Shown: one piece after another, positions 24,158-32,686 of the stretch
Position numbering within the stretch: position 1 is the stretch's first letter
Layout: every line of letters starts with the position of its first letter
Source of the DNA: Alphaproteobacteria bacterium
Lineage (GTDB): Bacteria > Pseudomonadota > Alphaproteobacteria > GCA-2731375
Assembly: GCA_030747035.1 (NCBI GenBank)
Contig: JASLLM010000017.1
Span: 1 to 33,934, forward strand
Direction of reading: 5' to 3'
DNA length: 33,934 nt
Translations under genes and position numbers: made by a program
Notes under the pieces: model-generated
Seen by the model: the letters and a program-made list of their open reading frames with translations, nothing else
Database searches by the model: none
What the model was told of the DNA's origin: nothing

Positions 24158-24946
24158 ATGAGCAATATTCTTGATCTGCAGAACCACGTGGCCATGATTT
24201 CGGGTGCCGGCCAGGGTATTGGCCGCGCCATCGCCCTGGGCTTTGCCCAGAACGGCGCCAAGGGGGTGGTGGTCAACGACTACCATTTGGACCGGGCCGA
24301 GGCGACGGCGGAAATGGTGCGTGCCGCGGGCTGCGAGGCCCTGCCGGTACAATGCGACGTAACCGATCTGGATGCGGTCAAGGATATGGTGAAGCAGGGC
24401 GAGGCCGCCTTTGGTCAGATCGATATCATGATCAACAATGCGGGCAATGCGGGGCCCTCCGTCCCGGACCGCACCGGCCTGCCGTTTTGGGAGACCGAGC
24501 CGGAGGATTGGGCAAAATGGATCGATACCAATCTGTATGGCGTCCTGAACTGCTCCCGCGCCACGGTCGCCGGCATGGTCGAACGTGGCTTTGGCCGGGT
24601 GATCAATATTATTTCCGATGCCGGCCGGGTTGGTGAGCCGCATCTGGTGCCTTATTCCGCCGCCAAGGGCGGGGCGGCTTCGTTCACCCGAGCGCTGGCC
24701 AAGGCGACCGCCAAGAAGGGCGTAACCGTCAACAATGTGGCCATCGGCGCGGTTGAGACCGACGCCCTTGCCGGCATCATGGCGCAACCGGAGCGTTTCG
24801 CCAAAATGGTCCGGGTCTATCCCATCGGCCGCATCGGCCAGCCGGAAGAGGTCGCCAACATGGTGGTGTTCCTGTGCTCGGCCGCGGGCGAATGGATCAC
24901 GGGTCAGACCTATCCCGTGAACGGCGGCTATTCCACCGCGATGTAG
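24158..24946 (+). CDS. SDR-family dehydrogenase, BadH-like
   Basis: The 262-residue SDR has cofactor motif SGAGQGIGRA, NNAG, the catalytic segment INIISDAGRVGEPHLVPYSAAKGG (Ser, Tyr, Lys) and the end EWITGQTYPVNGGYSTAM. The stretch MVERGFGRVINIISDAGRVGE closely resembles the 2-hydroxycyclohexanecarboxyl-CoA dehydrogenase BadH and related FabG-type enzymes. It likely oxidises a hydroxyacyl-CoA with NAD(P). AGGGAG lies about 8 nt before ATG. First gene of the rightward operon, downstream of a promoter/operator pair; the ligase gene follows after 3 nt. Confidence 0.9.
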   Translation: MSNILDLQNHVAMISGAGQGIGRAIALGFAQNGAKGVVVNDYHLDRAEATAEMVRAAGCEALPVQCDVTDLDAVKDMVKQGEAAFGQIDIMINNAGNAGPSVPDRTGLPFWETEPEDWAKWIDTNLYGVLNCSRATVAGMVERGFGRVINIISDAGRVGEPHLVPYSAAKGGAASFTRALAKATAKKGVTVNNVAIGAVETDALAGIMAQPERFAKMVRVYPIGRIGQPEEVANMVVFLCSAAGEWITGQTYPVNGGYSTAM

Positions 24947-24949
24947 GTT

Positions 24950-26488
24950 ATGACCATGAACGGCGGCTCTGTTGTCCTGGGCGAGCGGGTCGTGGCGATG
25001 GCCGATCTGCTGGATCGCGCCGCCCGCGCCGCCACCGGCCTGGCGCGGCAGCACAACGTGGGCGAGGGCGACAGCGTCGCAATCATGATGCGCAACGATA
25101 TTGCCTTTCTCGAAGCCAGCTTCGCGGCCGACTTTCTGGGCGCCTATGCGGTGCCCATCAACTGGCATTTCAAAGCGGACGAAGTTCGCTACATCCTTGA
25201 TGATGCCAGGGCACGGGTGCTGGTCATTCATGCGGATCTGTTGCGCCAATTGGACCCTTCGGCCCTGGGCGAAGTGCAGATCCTGGTGGCGGAAACGCTG
25301 GGGGAAGTGGCGGCGGACTATAATCTGCCGCCGTCGGTGTGTCCGGTGCCGGATGGCCATATGCCATGGGATGTCTGGCTGTCGGAATATGTGCCCTGGT
25401 CGAAACCGCCACCGGCGGAGCGCGCTTCCATGCTCTATACCTCCGGCACCACCGGAAAGCCCAAGGGCGTGCGCCGTGAGCCGCTGCGGGCCGAGCATTT
25501 GGAATGGTCGGTCACGCGGCAGAATTTGGTCGCCTCGGCGCCGCAAAAGATCAACCTGATCACTGGGCCGATGTACCATGCCGCTCCGAACGCCCATGCC
25601 CTGGCTGGCGTGCGGGCCGGTGGCACGGTGGTGATCCAGCCGCGTTTCGATGCGGCCGAAATGCTGGCTCTGGTCGAACGCCACCGCGTCAGCCACATGC
25701 ACTTGGTGCCAACCATGTTCGTGCGTCTGCTGAAACTGCCCGAAGAGGTCAAGATGGGTCATGACTTATCTTCTCTGGAGGCTGTCCTGCATGCCGCCGC
25801 ACCCTGCCCGACGGAGGTAAAGCGCCGAATGCTGGAATGGTGGGGCCCCATCATCCATGAATACTACGGCGCCACCGAAATCGGCATGGTGGTCTATTGC
25901 GATGCCGAAAACTGGCTGGCGCATCCGGGCTCGGTCGGAACGCCATTGCCGGGCATGACCGTGGAAATTCTGGACGAAAACCGCCAACCCCTGCCGCGGG
26001 GGGAAATCGGCGAGATTTTCGCCCATTATGCCGGCTTTTCAGAGTTCACCTATCAGAACCGGGAACAGGACTATCTGGAAAACAAGGAAGGGCAATTATT
26101 CTCGGTCGGAGACATCGGCTATCTGGACGCGGACAATTTTCTCTACATCTGCGACCGCAAGTCCGACATGGTGATCTCCGGCGGTGTCAATATCTATCCG
26201 ACCGAAATCGAGGCCGTCATTCTCAATCATCCTGGCGTGCGCGACTGTGCCGTGTTCGGCATTCCCGACGACGAATTCGGCGAAGCCTTGGCCGCCGTTG
26301 TCGAACCGATGGATACCGGTATCCTTGATGCCGAGGCGGTGCGCGCCCATGTGCGCGGGCACCTGGCGGGCTACAAGGTTCCCAAGGTGGTGCAATTCCA
26401 CGCTAGTCTGCCACGTGAAGATTCGGGCAAAATCCGCAAGCCCGTCTTGCGCGCCGCCTTCTGGGCCGAGGAGGAGCGCCAGATCTAG
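24950..26488 (+). CDS. Acyl-CoA ligase (AMP-forming), FadD-type
   Basis: The 512-residue ANL-superfamily ligase has an intact set of motifs: LYTSGTTGKPKGV phosphate loop, YYGATEIG, SVGDIGYLDADNFLYICDRKSDMVISGGVNIYPTEIE hinge/A8 region and the catalytic lysine in DSGKIRKP. Sequence style (ASMLYTSGTTGKPKG, EYYGATEIGMVVYCDAENWLAHPGSVG) is that of actinobacterial/proteobacterial ligases acting on steroid, bile-acid or other bulky carboxylates, although fatty acids are possible. It starts 3 nt after the SDR stop; ATG at 24950 or 24956 are both possible. It is the second ligase of the regulon, so two different acids or pathway stages may be activated. Confidence 0.9.
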   Translation: MTMNGGSVVLGERVVAMADLLDRAARAATGLARQHNVGEGDSVAIMMRNDIAFLEASFAADFLGAYAVPINWHFKADEVRYILDDARARVLVIHADLLRQLDPSALGEVQILVAETLGEVAADYNLPPSVCPVPDGHMPWDVWLSEYVPWSKPPPAERASMLYTSGTTGKPKGVRREPLRAEHLEWSVTRQNLVASAPQKINLITGPMYHAAPNAHALAGVRAGGTVVIQPRFDAAEMLALVERHRVSHMHLVPTMFVRLLKLPEEVKMGHDLSSLEAVLHAAAPCPTEVKRRMLEWWGPIIHEYYGATEIGMVVYCDAENWLAHPGSVGTPLPGMTVEILDENRQPLPRGEIGEIFAHYAGFSEFTYQNREQDYLENKEGQLFSVGDIGYLDADNFLYICDRKSDMVISGGVNIYPTEIEAVILNHPGVRDCAVFGIPDDEFGEALAAVVEPMDTGILDAEAVRAHVRGHLAGYKVPKVVQFHASLPREDSGKIRKPVLRAAFWAEEERQI

Positions 26489-26504
26489 GACCTGCCCGGT
26501 CCCA

Positions 26505-26693
26505 TCATTCTCGGCGTTTTCGACTTGTGTCGGTTAAACCCCGATCGGTTTCCAAGGCCGCTTCCACATGCACGCAGGAGACTTCCGCATCACGAAATGC
26601 CAGCAGTTTCTCGATCGGAAACTCGACCCTGCCGATATCTCTGCGGTCTTTCAGGCGGTCCTTCGCCTCATGCTTCGTCTTCCCCATGGCCAT
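26505..26693 (-). CDS. Possible small basic protein, hypothetical
   Basis: A 62-codon frame (MAMGKTKHEAKDRLKDRRDIGRVEFPIEKLLAFRDAEVSCVHVEAALETDRGLTDTSRKRRE) fills most of the 292-nt gap between the ligase and crotonase genes, on the opposite strand. GGCAGG lies just before the ATG at 26693; the track start at 26735 has no ribosome site. The N-terminus is highly charged. I do not recognise it. Its existence would split the rightward operon only on the antisense strand. Low confidence. Confidence 0.3.
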   Translation of the reverse strand: MAMGKTKHEAKDRLKDRRDIGRVEFPIEKLLAFRDAEVSCVHVEAALETDRGLTDTSRKRRE

Positions 26694-26780
26694 GTGCCTG
26701 CCTTTCGATTCCCCAACAGCCGCTGACCGGGACATGTTAGACAGGCAACCGGCAATTTCTCAATCTAAAAGGCACATGCA

Positions 26781-27557
26781 ATGATCGAACACGCCAATGG
26801 CAAGGTCCTGGTCGACCAGGACGGTCCCGTCACCATTGTCACCATAAACCGGCCGGAGGTGAAGAATGCCTGTGATGTGGAAACCGTGCAGACCCTGCAC
26901 GATGTTTTTGCCGCATTCGAGGCGAATGAGGCGGCCCGCGCCGCTATTCTGACGGGGGCGGAAGGCGCCTTCTGCGCCGGCGCGGATCTGGCCGAGCTGG
27001 CCTCCGGCGCATCGCTCGGGTTTTGCTGGGCCGGCAAGGAACGGGGTGCCACCCGGCGGCGGCTGGCGAAACCGGTCATTGCCGCGGTCGAGGGCCATGC
27101 GGTGGCGGCCGGGTTGGCTCTGGCGGTGTGGTGCGATATGCGCGTGGCTTCCGAAACGGCCGTGTTCGGTGTTTTCTGCCGCCGTTTCGGCGGTCCCATG
27201 CCCAATGGCTGTACCGTGCGTCTGCCGCGTATTGTCGGCGAAAGCCGGGCCCTGGATATGCTCATGACCGGCCGCCCGGTGGGTGCGGAGGAGGCCAAGC
27301 TGATCGGCCTGGCTGACCGCCTGACACCTGCCGGCGGGGCGTTGGACGGAGCGCGGGAACTGGCGCATCAGTTGGCGGGCTTTCCGCAACTGGCCATGCT
27401 GTCGGACCGCGCCTCCACCATCAGCCAATGGGATTATGTGGAGGAAGAGGCGATTGAGCGGGAAATCGCCGGTGCCCAGGCGGCCTTCAAGGATCAATTC
27501 CAGGCGGGCGCGGGGCGTTTCGTAGATGGCGCCGGCCGCCACGGCGCCTTCGAGTAG
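26781..27557 (+). CDS. Crotonase-family protein with atypical active site
   Basis: The 258-residue crotonase has the normal opening (VTIVTINRPEVKNACD), an oxyanion loop (FCAGADL) and the helix VEGHAVAAGLALAVWCDMRVAS. The usual FGxPExxxGxxPGxGGT segment is instead FGVFCRRFGGPMPNGCTVRLPR. The catalytic Glu of hydratases is replaced by Cys133, and the second acidic position appears as Asn142. A known crotonase subgroup has FCRRWGVPLIDGGT, so this is a further change on that theme. It is probably not a simple enoyl-CoA hydratase; isomerase or hydrolase activity is possible. AAAAGG precedes the ATG by about 8 nt. The isomerase gene follows after 4 nt. Confidence 0.85.
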   Translation: MIEHANGKVLVDQDGPVTIVTINRPEVKNACDVETVQTLHDVFAAFEANEAARAAILTGAEGAFCAGADLAELASGASLGFCWAGKERGATRRRLAKPVIAAVEGHAVAAGLALAVWCDMRVASETAVFGVFCRRFGGPMPNGCTVRLPRIVGESRALDMLMTGRPVGAEEAKLIGLADRLTPAGGALDGARELAHQLAGFPQLAMLSDRASTISQWDYVEEEAIEREIAGAQAAFKDQFQAGAGRFVDGAGRHGAFE

Positions 27558-27561
27558 TGCC

Positions 27562-28164
27562 ATGACGGGAAAACAAATTGATTTCTACTGGGAATTTGGC
27601 TCCACCAATTCCTATTTTGCCTGGCATCTGATCAAGCCCATCGCGGCCCGGCATCAGGCTAGGCTGCTGCTGCATCCGGTCAATCTGGGCTTTGTCTTTC
27701 GCCATCACAATTATGTCCTGATGGAGGAACCGGCGATCAAGATCGCCAACCGCCTGAGCGACCTGGAACGCTGGGCGGAACGTTACGATTTGCCCTTCCG
27801 GGTGCCGGACGAATTTCCCATCAAGACCTCCCGCGCCCTGCGTGCCAGCCTGGCCATGCGGCAATGGGACAAGGAGGCGCCGTTCATCGATGCCCTTATG
27901 GCCGCCTATTGGGAGCGCAACGATGCTTCCATCGTGGACTACACCGGTCTGCGTCGCCTGGCCGCAAGTCTGGGCGTTGATCCTGATGCCATGGAACGGG
28001 CGGCGGAGAGCGATAACGTCCGCCAGGCCCTAATCGATAATACCAACGATGCCCTTGAAAACGGCGTCTTCGGCGTACCCAGTTTCATCATCGATGGCGA
28101 ATTGTACTGGGGCAAGGACCGCATGGAATTCATCGAGGATGCCTTGCGGCTCGATGACCGCTAG
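27562..28164 (+). CDS. DsbA-family 2-hydroxychromene-2-carboxylate isomerase-like protein
   Basis: The start at 27562 (MTGKQIDFYWEFGSTNSYFAWHLIKPIAARH) gives 200 residues. The thioredoxin fold with a long helical insert is that of the kappa-GST/HCCA isomerase family. It has the N-terminal FGSTNSYF, where the CxxC of DsbA is replaced by a Ser-type site, and the C-terminal cis-Pro region FGVPSFIIDGELYWGKDRMEFIE. NahD-type members use glutathione to isomerise hydroxychromene carboxylates in naphthalene degradation; many others have unknown cyclic substrates. Last gene of the rightward operon. Confidence 0.87.
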   Translation: MTGKQIDFYWEFGSTNSYFAWHLIKPIAARHQARLLLHPVNLGFVFRHHNYVLMEEPAIKIANRLSDLERWAERYDLPFRVPDEFPIKTSRALRASLAMRQWDKEAPFIDALMAAYWERNDASIVDYTGLRRLAASLGVDPDAMERAAESDNVRQALIDNTNDALENGVFGVPSFIIDGELYWGKDRMEFIEDALRLDDR

Positions 28165-28214
28165 CAATCTGGGTCGACGTTCCGCCGTCTATTTTCGGGA
28201 TCAAAAATGTTGGC

Positions 28215-29018
28215 TTAGCCGCCGGCCTCGTCCACGGGATTGAGCCGGGCCAGACTGGCGGCCTTCTTCGCCTCGTTTTCGATCCGTAGCTCGGCTATGC
28301 GATCGCCCTCCTTGCGGCGCAGAACGGTCAGTGTTTCGTCCCAGAACATTGGCCGTTTGAACCAGATCTCCAGGTCAAGCCGGTCGGGCTGGCCTTGGTG
28401 TGCGATCGCTTCGAGATAATAGTGCACGCCCATCAGGCCGCCGGCGATTGGCGCGCGGAAGCCGAATTTCTTGGCGATCTCCGGGTCGGAATGGATGCGG
28501 TTGCGGCCGTCACGGCTGTAGTTCGCCACCCGTTCCGGCGTCAATGGCCGCTGCCATAGTTCGGTAAACCCGGCCCGGTCCTCGCTGGGTGGGGCCAGGA
28601 AGTCCGTCGCGCCGCCGCGCGCGGCGGCGTTTGGCAGGGAGCGTAATCCCGCCCGGTCCACTATGACCAGAACGCGCCCGTCGTCGTCCGTCACCTCGAA
28701 CGACCAGCGCACCACCTCGCCCTTGGCCACCGGCTCAATGGCGCTGATGCGCCCGGTCATGTGCAATTGTTGCCCAAGCATCAGCGGCGCTTTCTGGATG
28801 AAACGCTGATAGACATGTACCTGCCCGGTCAGCGGTACGCCGGGCGCCATCATGGCATCGAGGATGGGAAAACCAAGAAATGTCAGATCGACCCTGTCGC
28901 CATGTACGGTCGGATCTATGCCGCAGTCGGCCAGCCTGTTCTCCTGCTGGATGTGTTCGACGGTGAAGCGCTGCGGTTTGTACTCGTAGCCGACGGGCAA
29001 TGGATAGGGGTCATGCAT
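28215..29018 (-). CDS. MaoC-like double-hotdog protein
   Basis: The 267-residue protein appears to contain two hotdog units. The N-terminal one (about 1-130) has lost motifs. The C-terminal one carries NRIHSDPEIAKKFGFRAPIAGGLMGVHYYLEA, close to the MaoC pattern NxxHxDxxxA followed by a GLM helix. Relatives include mesaconyl-CoA and acyl-CoA hydratases. It is convergent with the isomerase gene and lies 67 nt downstream of the leucine-dehydrogenase-type gene on the same strand, so it could be co-transcribed with that gene. Whether it serves the catabolic regulon is unclear. Confidence 0.75.
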   Translation of the reverse strand: MHDPYPLPVGYEYKPQRFTVEHIQQENRLADCGIDPTVHGDRVDLTFLGFPILDAMMAPGVPLTGQVHVYQRFIQKAPLMLGQQLHMTGRISAIEPVAKGEVVRWSFEVTDDDGRVLVIVDRAGLRSLPNAAARGGATDFLAPPSEDRAGFTELWQRPLTPERVANYSRDGRNRIHSDPEIAKKFGFRAPIAGGLMGVHYYLEAIAHQGQPDRLDLEIWFKRPMFWDETLTVLRRKEGDRIAELRIENEAKKAASLARLNPVDEAGG

Positions 29019-29085
29019 GGGCTGATTTCACAAAAGTGCAATTTGTTGAAACTGAATCATCGGTCAAAGCGGCGCTAAAAACAAC

Positions 29086-30126
29086 CTACGGCGACTTTGC
29101 GCCGCAATCTGCAAGGCGCTGGCGAACCTGACTGTCGGTTAGGCTCAGGACGGTTTCGTTGCTGGCCGCCGCACGGGCCAGATAGTCCGCCGTGATGGCG
29201 CCAATACGTGTAACTGCGTTCAAAACCGCGGCGGGACTGTCGTCGATGCTTTCCTGATGAAAATCGATCACTCCGCCGGCGTTGGCCAGATAGTCGGGAA
29301 TATAGGTAATTCCGCGCGCGGCCAGTGCAAGATCGTGGCTGGGCGACAGAAGCTGATTATTGGCTCCGCCACAGACAATCTTGGCGCCCAGGCGCGGTAT
29401 CGTCTTGTCGTTCAGTACGGCACCAAGGGCGCAGGGCGCGAACACATCCACCTCTTGTTCGTAAATAGCATCGGGCGCTACCGCCGTGGCGGCGAAATCT
29501 TTTTCCGCGCCGGCGGTACGCTCCGCATCGATATCGCAGACGGTCAATTCGGCGCCGCGTGCGTGCAGATACTCACAAAGCGGCTGGCCCACGTTACCAA
29601 GACCCTGTACCGCGACCCGAAGTCCTGCCAGATCACCTCGCCCAAGTACGCTGCTGGCCGCGGCCTCCATCGCGGCGAGGACACCAAAGGCGGTGACCGC
29701 CAGGGGTTGCGCGGCGGCGGCTGTCGTTGCGGCGGTATGGCTGGTTTCCGCCCGCATCACGGCAAGGTCGTCAAGCGAGGTGCCGATATCGTCCGCGATA
29801 ATGTAGCGGCCGCCCAGCCCTTCCACCAGGCGGCCCATGGCATGCAACAGCGCCGGCGTCTTATCGCGCCCGGGCTCGCCCATGATCACCGATTTGCCGC
29901 CTCCCAAGGGCAGTTCGCAGATTGCCGCCTTGTAGGTCATGCCCCGCGACAGGCGCAGCACATCGGTCAGTGCGGCGCCTTCGTCCTCATAGGGCCAGAA
30001 GCGGCAGCCGCCGAAGGCCGGCCCCAGAACAGTGCTGTGAACGGCGATGATGGCGGTCAGGCCGCTGGCCGCATCGCGGGAGAATACCACTGTTTCGTGG
30101 CCGTCGAACTCCGGGTGGTCGAACAT
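29086..30126 (-). CDS. Glu/Leu/Phe/Val dehydrogenase family (leucine-dehydrogenase type)
   Basis: The 346-residue enzyme reversibly deaminates a branched-chain or aromatic amino acid to the 2-oxo acid with NAD. Motifs are GGCRFWPY, RGMTYKAAICELPLGGGKSVI with the substrate and catalytic lysines, the catalytic Asp in IIADDIGTS, and the NAD fold VAVQGLGNVGQPLCEYL. The length fits leucine rather than glutamate dehydrogenases (about 420 or more). It is divergent from the GlcNAc kinase gene across about 146 bp. It could feed branched 2-oxo acids into CoA pathways. Specificity cannot be read from sequence. Confidence 0.88.
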   Translation of the reverse strand: MFDHPEFDGHETVVFSRDAASGLTAIIAVHSTVLGPAFGGCRFWPYEDEGAALTDVLRLSRGMTYKAAICELPLGGGKSVIMGEPGRDKTPALLHAMGRLVEGLGGRYIIADDIGTSLDDLAVMRAETSHTAATTAAAAQPLAVTAFGVLAAMEAAASSVLGRGDLAGLRVAVQGLGNVGQPLCEYLHARGAELTVCDIDAERTAGAEKDFAATAVAPDAIYEQEVDVFAPCALGAVLNDKTIPRLGAKIVCGGANNQLLSPSHDLALAARGITYIPDYLANAGGVIDFHQESIDDSPAAVLNAVTRIGAITADYLARAAASNETVLSLTDSQVRQRLADCGAKSP

Positions 30127-30272
30127 GATCCTACATCCCCAGAAGGCTGTGCAGTCCTGGTATCATCATAGCAGAAGCTGTTGTTATCGCGCGGACTGAT
30201 GCACTTCGCTGATCGCCATGCGCCCCCGGGCGAAACCTGTTATTGCTGGTTGGCGGGGAGATTCGCAGGCGA

Positions 30273-31178
30273 ATGAGGCAGGCCGTGGAAAGCGGGCACG
30301 AGACGACAGCATTGTTCCTGGGCATCGATGGCGGTGGCTCCGGCTGCCGGGTGCGTTTGTGCGATGGAGCGGGCAAAGTTCTGGGTCAGGGCGAGGCCGG
30401 GGCCGCCAATACTTTGCTGGGATTGGACAAGGTCTTTGACGCGATCGGGCAGGCTACCCGCCAGGCGCTTGCCCAGGCGGATTTGCCCAACGATATCATG
30501 GGAAAATTGCACGCTGGGGCCGGGTTGGCGGGTTTGTCCCTGGCGCGGGAGCGGGCGGCGCTGGCCGGCTATCCCCATCCCTTTGCCTCCTTCAGGGCCG
30601 AGACGGATGCCCATGCGGCCTGTCTTGGTGCCCATGATGGAGATGACGGCGGCATCGTCATTGCCGGCACGGGCAGTTGCGGGCTGGCCCTGGTGGGGGG
30701 CGAGGTGCATACGGTCAGCGGCTGGGGCTTTGCCCTCTCCGATCAGGGCAGTGGCGCCGCCTTGGGCCGAACTGCCCTGCGCCGGGCCCTGTCCGAGCAT
30801 GATGGCATTCTCCCGGTCAGCCCATTGGGCCGGCGCATCATGGCGCATTTCGATAACCAGCCGGAGGCGATGTTTCTGTGGTCGGAAACCGCCACGCCGG
30901 GAGACTACGCCGCCTTCGCGCCCTGGGTCTTCGAGGGCGCTGAAAACAGCGAGGGCGGCGCCATGGCGCTGTTGGGCCGAACTGCGGCTGAGATCGCGCA
31001 ATTGGTCGAGGCGCTGGCGGCCAAGAGTGCGTCAAGCGTCGCCCTGGTTGGCGGTCTGAGCGGGCCCATCCGGCCCTGGTTGCCAGACCGAGTACGGCCC
31101 CTGTTGTGCGCGGCCAGGCACGACCCATTGCACGGCGCCTGCATGTTGGCGCGATCGACGGTGGAGATCCACCCATGA
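30273..31178 (+). CDS. N-acetylglucosamine kinase-like ATPase (BadF/BadG/BcrA/BcrD ASKHA fold)
   Basis: The ORF track begins at a TTG (30243); the ATG at 30273 (MRQAVESGHETTALFLGIDGGGSGCRV) is preferred, and a GTG at 30285 is also possible. The roughly 301-residue protein has the ASKHA phosphate-1 motif GIDGGGSGCRV, ETDAHAACLGAH, the phosphate-2 motif GIVIAGTGSCGLAL, WGFALSDQGSGAALG and the adenosine loop VALVGGLSGP. The last four nucleotides (ATGA) are the start of a nagA gene. That pairing argues for amino-sugar phosphorylation in cell-wall recycling rather than for benzoyl-CoA reductase activation, which shares the fold. Confidence 0.85.
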   Translation: MRQAVESGHETTALFLGIDGGGSGCRVRLCDGAGKVLGQGEAGAANTLLGLDKVFDAIGQATRQALAQADLPNDIMGKLHAGAGLAGLSLARERAALAGYPHPFASFRAETDAHAACLGAHDGDDGGIVIAGTGSCGLALVGGEVHTVSGWGFALSDQGSGAALGRTALRRALSEHDGILPVSPLGRRIMAHFDNQPEAMFLWSETATPGDYAAFAPWVFEGAENSEGGAMALLGRTAAEIAQLVEALAAKSASSVALVGGLSGPIRPWLPDRVRPLLCAARHDPLHGACMLARSTVEIHP

Positions 31179-32305
31179 AGCAGATTTTGACCAACGGGCG
31201 CATATTTACCGGCGATGAGATATTGCCCGGCTGGAGTCTGAGGCTTGGCGACGGGCTGATCCAGGACCTGCTGCCGCCCGGCACGCTGACTGACGACGCA
31301 CCGGTCATCGATCTGGGTGGGGGGCTGCTGGCGCCGGGCTTTATTGATAGCCAGGTCAATGGCGGCGGCGGCGTGCTGTTCAACGATCATCCGGACCTGG
31401 CGGGAATCAAGGCCATTGCCGGGGCACATCGGGCCTTTGGTGCGACGGGCCTGCTGCCGACGTTGATCAGCGACGATCTGGCCAGCATGACGGCCGCCGT
31501 GGATGCGATCGCGGCGGCACGGCAACAGGAGAACTCTGGCGTACTGGGCCTGCATTTCGAGGGACCATATCTGAACCCGGCCCGCAAGGGTGCCCATGAT
31601 GGCGGGCAAATCAGGCCTTTCGACGATGCGCTGTTCGAGCTGCTCGCGGCACGGGATCTGGGTGCCGTCGTGGTCACCCTGGCACCGGAGATGGTGCAGC
31701 CAGGGACCATCCGCAGAATGACCGACGCGGGCATCTGCGTCTGTGCCGGCCACAGCGCGGCCGATCACGAGCAGACGATGGCCGCCCTGGACGAGGGCCT
31801 GGCCGGTTTCACCCATCTGTTCAATGCCATGCCGGCCATGGCAAGCCGCGACCCCGGCATCGTCGGTGCAGCCCTGGTGGATGAGAACAGCTTTTGCGGC
31901 ATCATTGCCGATGGCCATCATGTGCATCCAACCACGTTGCGGGTTGCCCTGGCCGCCAAGGAGCGGGGGAAAATGATGCTGGTCAGCGATGCCATGCCCA
32001 GCGTGGGCGGATCGGGGGCTTCTTTTCAATTGGCCGGGCAAACGGTTTCCGTGACGGGCGGGCGCTGCACCCTTGACGATGGCACCCTGGCGGGATCGAA
32101 CCTGGACATGGCCTCGGCCGTGCGCAATACGGTGAAACTGTTGCAACAGCCACTGGAGGAGGCCCTGCGCATGGCCTCGCTCTATCCCTCCCGTTTCCTT
32201 GGCCTGGAGAGTGAACGGGGCCGCATTGCCGCCGGATACCGTGCCGACCTGGTTCTGCTGGATGAGGAATTGAATGTGCGCCGTACCTGGATCGGCGGCA
32301 CCTAG
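31175..32305 (+). CDS. nagA: N-acetylglucosamine-6-phosphate deacetylase
   Basis: Start at 31175 (MKQILTNGRIFTGDEIL), overlapping the kinase stop; 376 residues. The amidohydrolase barrel shows NagA features. These are GGGLLAPGFIDSQVNGGGG (the Q-x-N-G form instead of HxH), metal ligand Glu in LHFEGPYLNPARKGAH, His in CAGHSAADHEQT, THLFNAM and the catalytic Asp in VSDAMPSVGG. It removes the acetyl group from GlcNAc-6-P formed by the preceding kinase, yielding GlcN-6-P. No nagB follows; the next gene is convergent. Confidence 0.93.
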   Translation: MKQILTNGRIFTGDEILPGWSLRLGDGLIQDLLPPGTLTDDAPVIDLGGGLLAPGFIDSQVNGGGGVLFNDHPDLAGIKAIAGAHRAFGATGLLPTLISDDLASMTAAVDAIAAARQQENSGVLGLHFEGPYLNPARKGAHDGGQIRPFDDALFELLAARDLGAVVVTLAPEMVQPGTIRRMTDAGICVCAGHSAADHEQTMAALDEGLAGFTHLFNAMPAMASRDPGIVGAALVDENSFCGIIADGHHVHPTTLRVALAAKERGKMMLVSDAMPSVGGSGASFQLAGQTVSVTGGRCTLDDGTLAGSNLDMASAVRNTVKLLQQPLEEALRMASLYPSRFLGLESERGRIAAGYRADLVLLDEELNVRRTWIGGT

Positions 32306-32309
32306 GGCA

Positions 32310-32672
32310 TTAATCCACCGGTTTTTCCGGTTTGTCGTCGTCCACCGATGGGCCCGTCGGCGTCTCGAACGTGGTCGGTTTGATGTAGATGTCTTTCACA
32401 TGCTGAAAATCATAGGCATGGCGCCGCACCTTGTCGGCCCGTTCGTCGGCCCATTGATCATTGGCGGTCAGGCTGCGGACCAGCAGGAAATGCAGCGAGA
32501 AAATGACGTACCAGATCAACAGCGGCCACAACAACGGCACGCTCGGCGCGAAGGTGGCCCGCGCGGTAATCAGCACTATGGCCGCGACCCCAAACAACAA
32601 ACCATGATGCCACAACAACGTCACCGGCGAGCGGTACCGGTAATACGAGATAATGCGCTTGATGCGGTCCAT
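32310..32672 (-). CDS. 2TM-domain membrane protein
   Basis: The 120-residue protein has two hydrophobic helices (about 18-36 and 46-65). A conserved-looking cytoplasmic segment, WADERADKVRRHAYDFQHVKDI, and an acidic tail follow. This is the layout of small 2TM-domain proteins of unknown function. It converges, with only 4 nt between stops, on nagA and lies 14 nt after the SDR gene on the same strand, so it probably belongs to the leftward unit with the oxidoreductase genes. No specific function can be given. Confidence 0.7.
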   Translation of the reverse strand: MDRIKRIISYYRYRSPVTLLWHHGLLFGVAAIVLITARATFAPSVPLLWPLLIWYVIFSLHFLLVRSLTANDQWADERADKVRRHAYDFQHVKDIYIKPTTFETPTGPSVDDDKPEKPVD

Positions 32673-32686
32673 GGCGGTTTCGAGGC

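Noticed and set aside
24152-25762. 536-codon ORF on the minus strand
   Set aside because: It is antisense to the SDR and ligase genes, both of which have clear family motifs and ribosome sites. Its His/Gly/Arg-rich composition is typical of a GC-rich shadow frame.
30273-31178. Reading the BadF/BadG-type ATPase as a benzoyl-CoA reductase activator
   Set aside because: It overlaps nagA by 4 nt and no reductase subunits are present; GlcNAc kinase is the simpler reading.
30905-32146. 413-codon ORF on the minus strand
   Set aside because: Antisense to nagA and the kinase gene; both real genes have intact active-site motifs.
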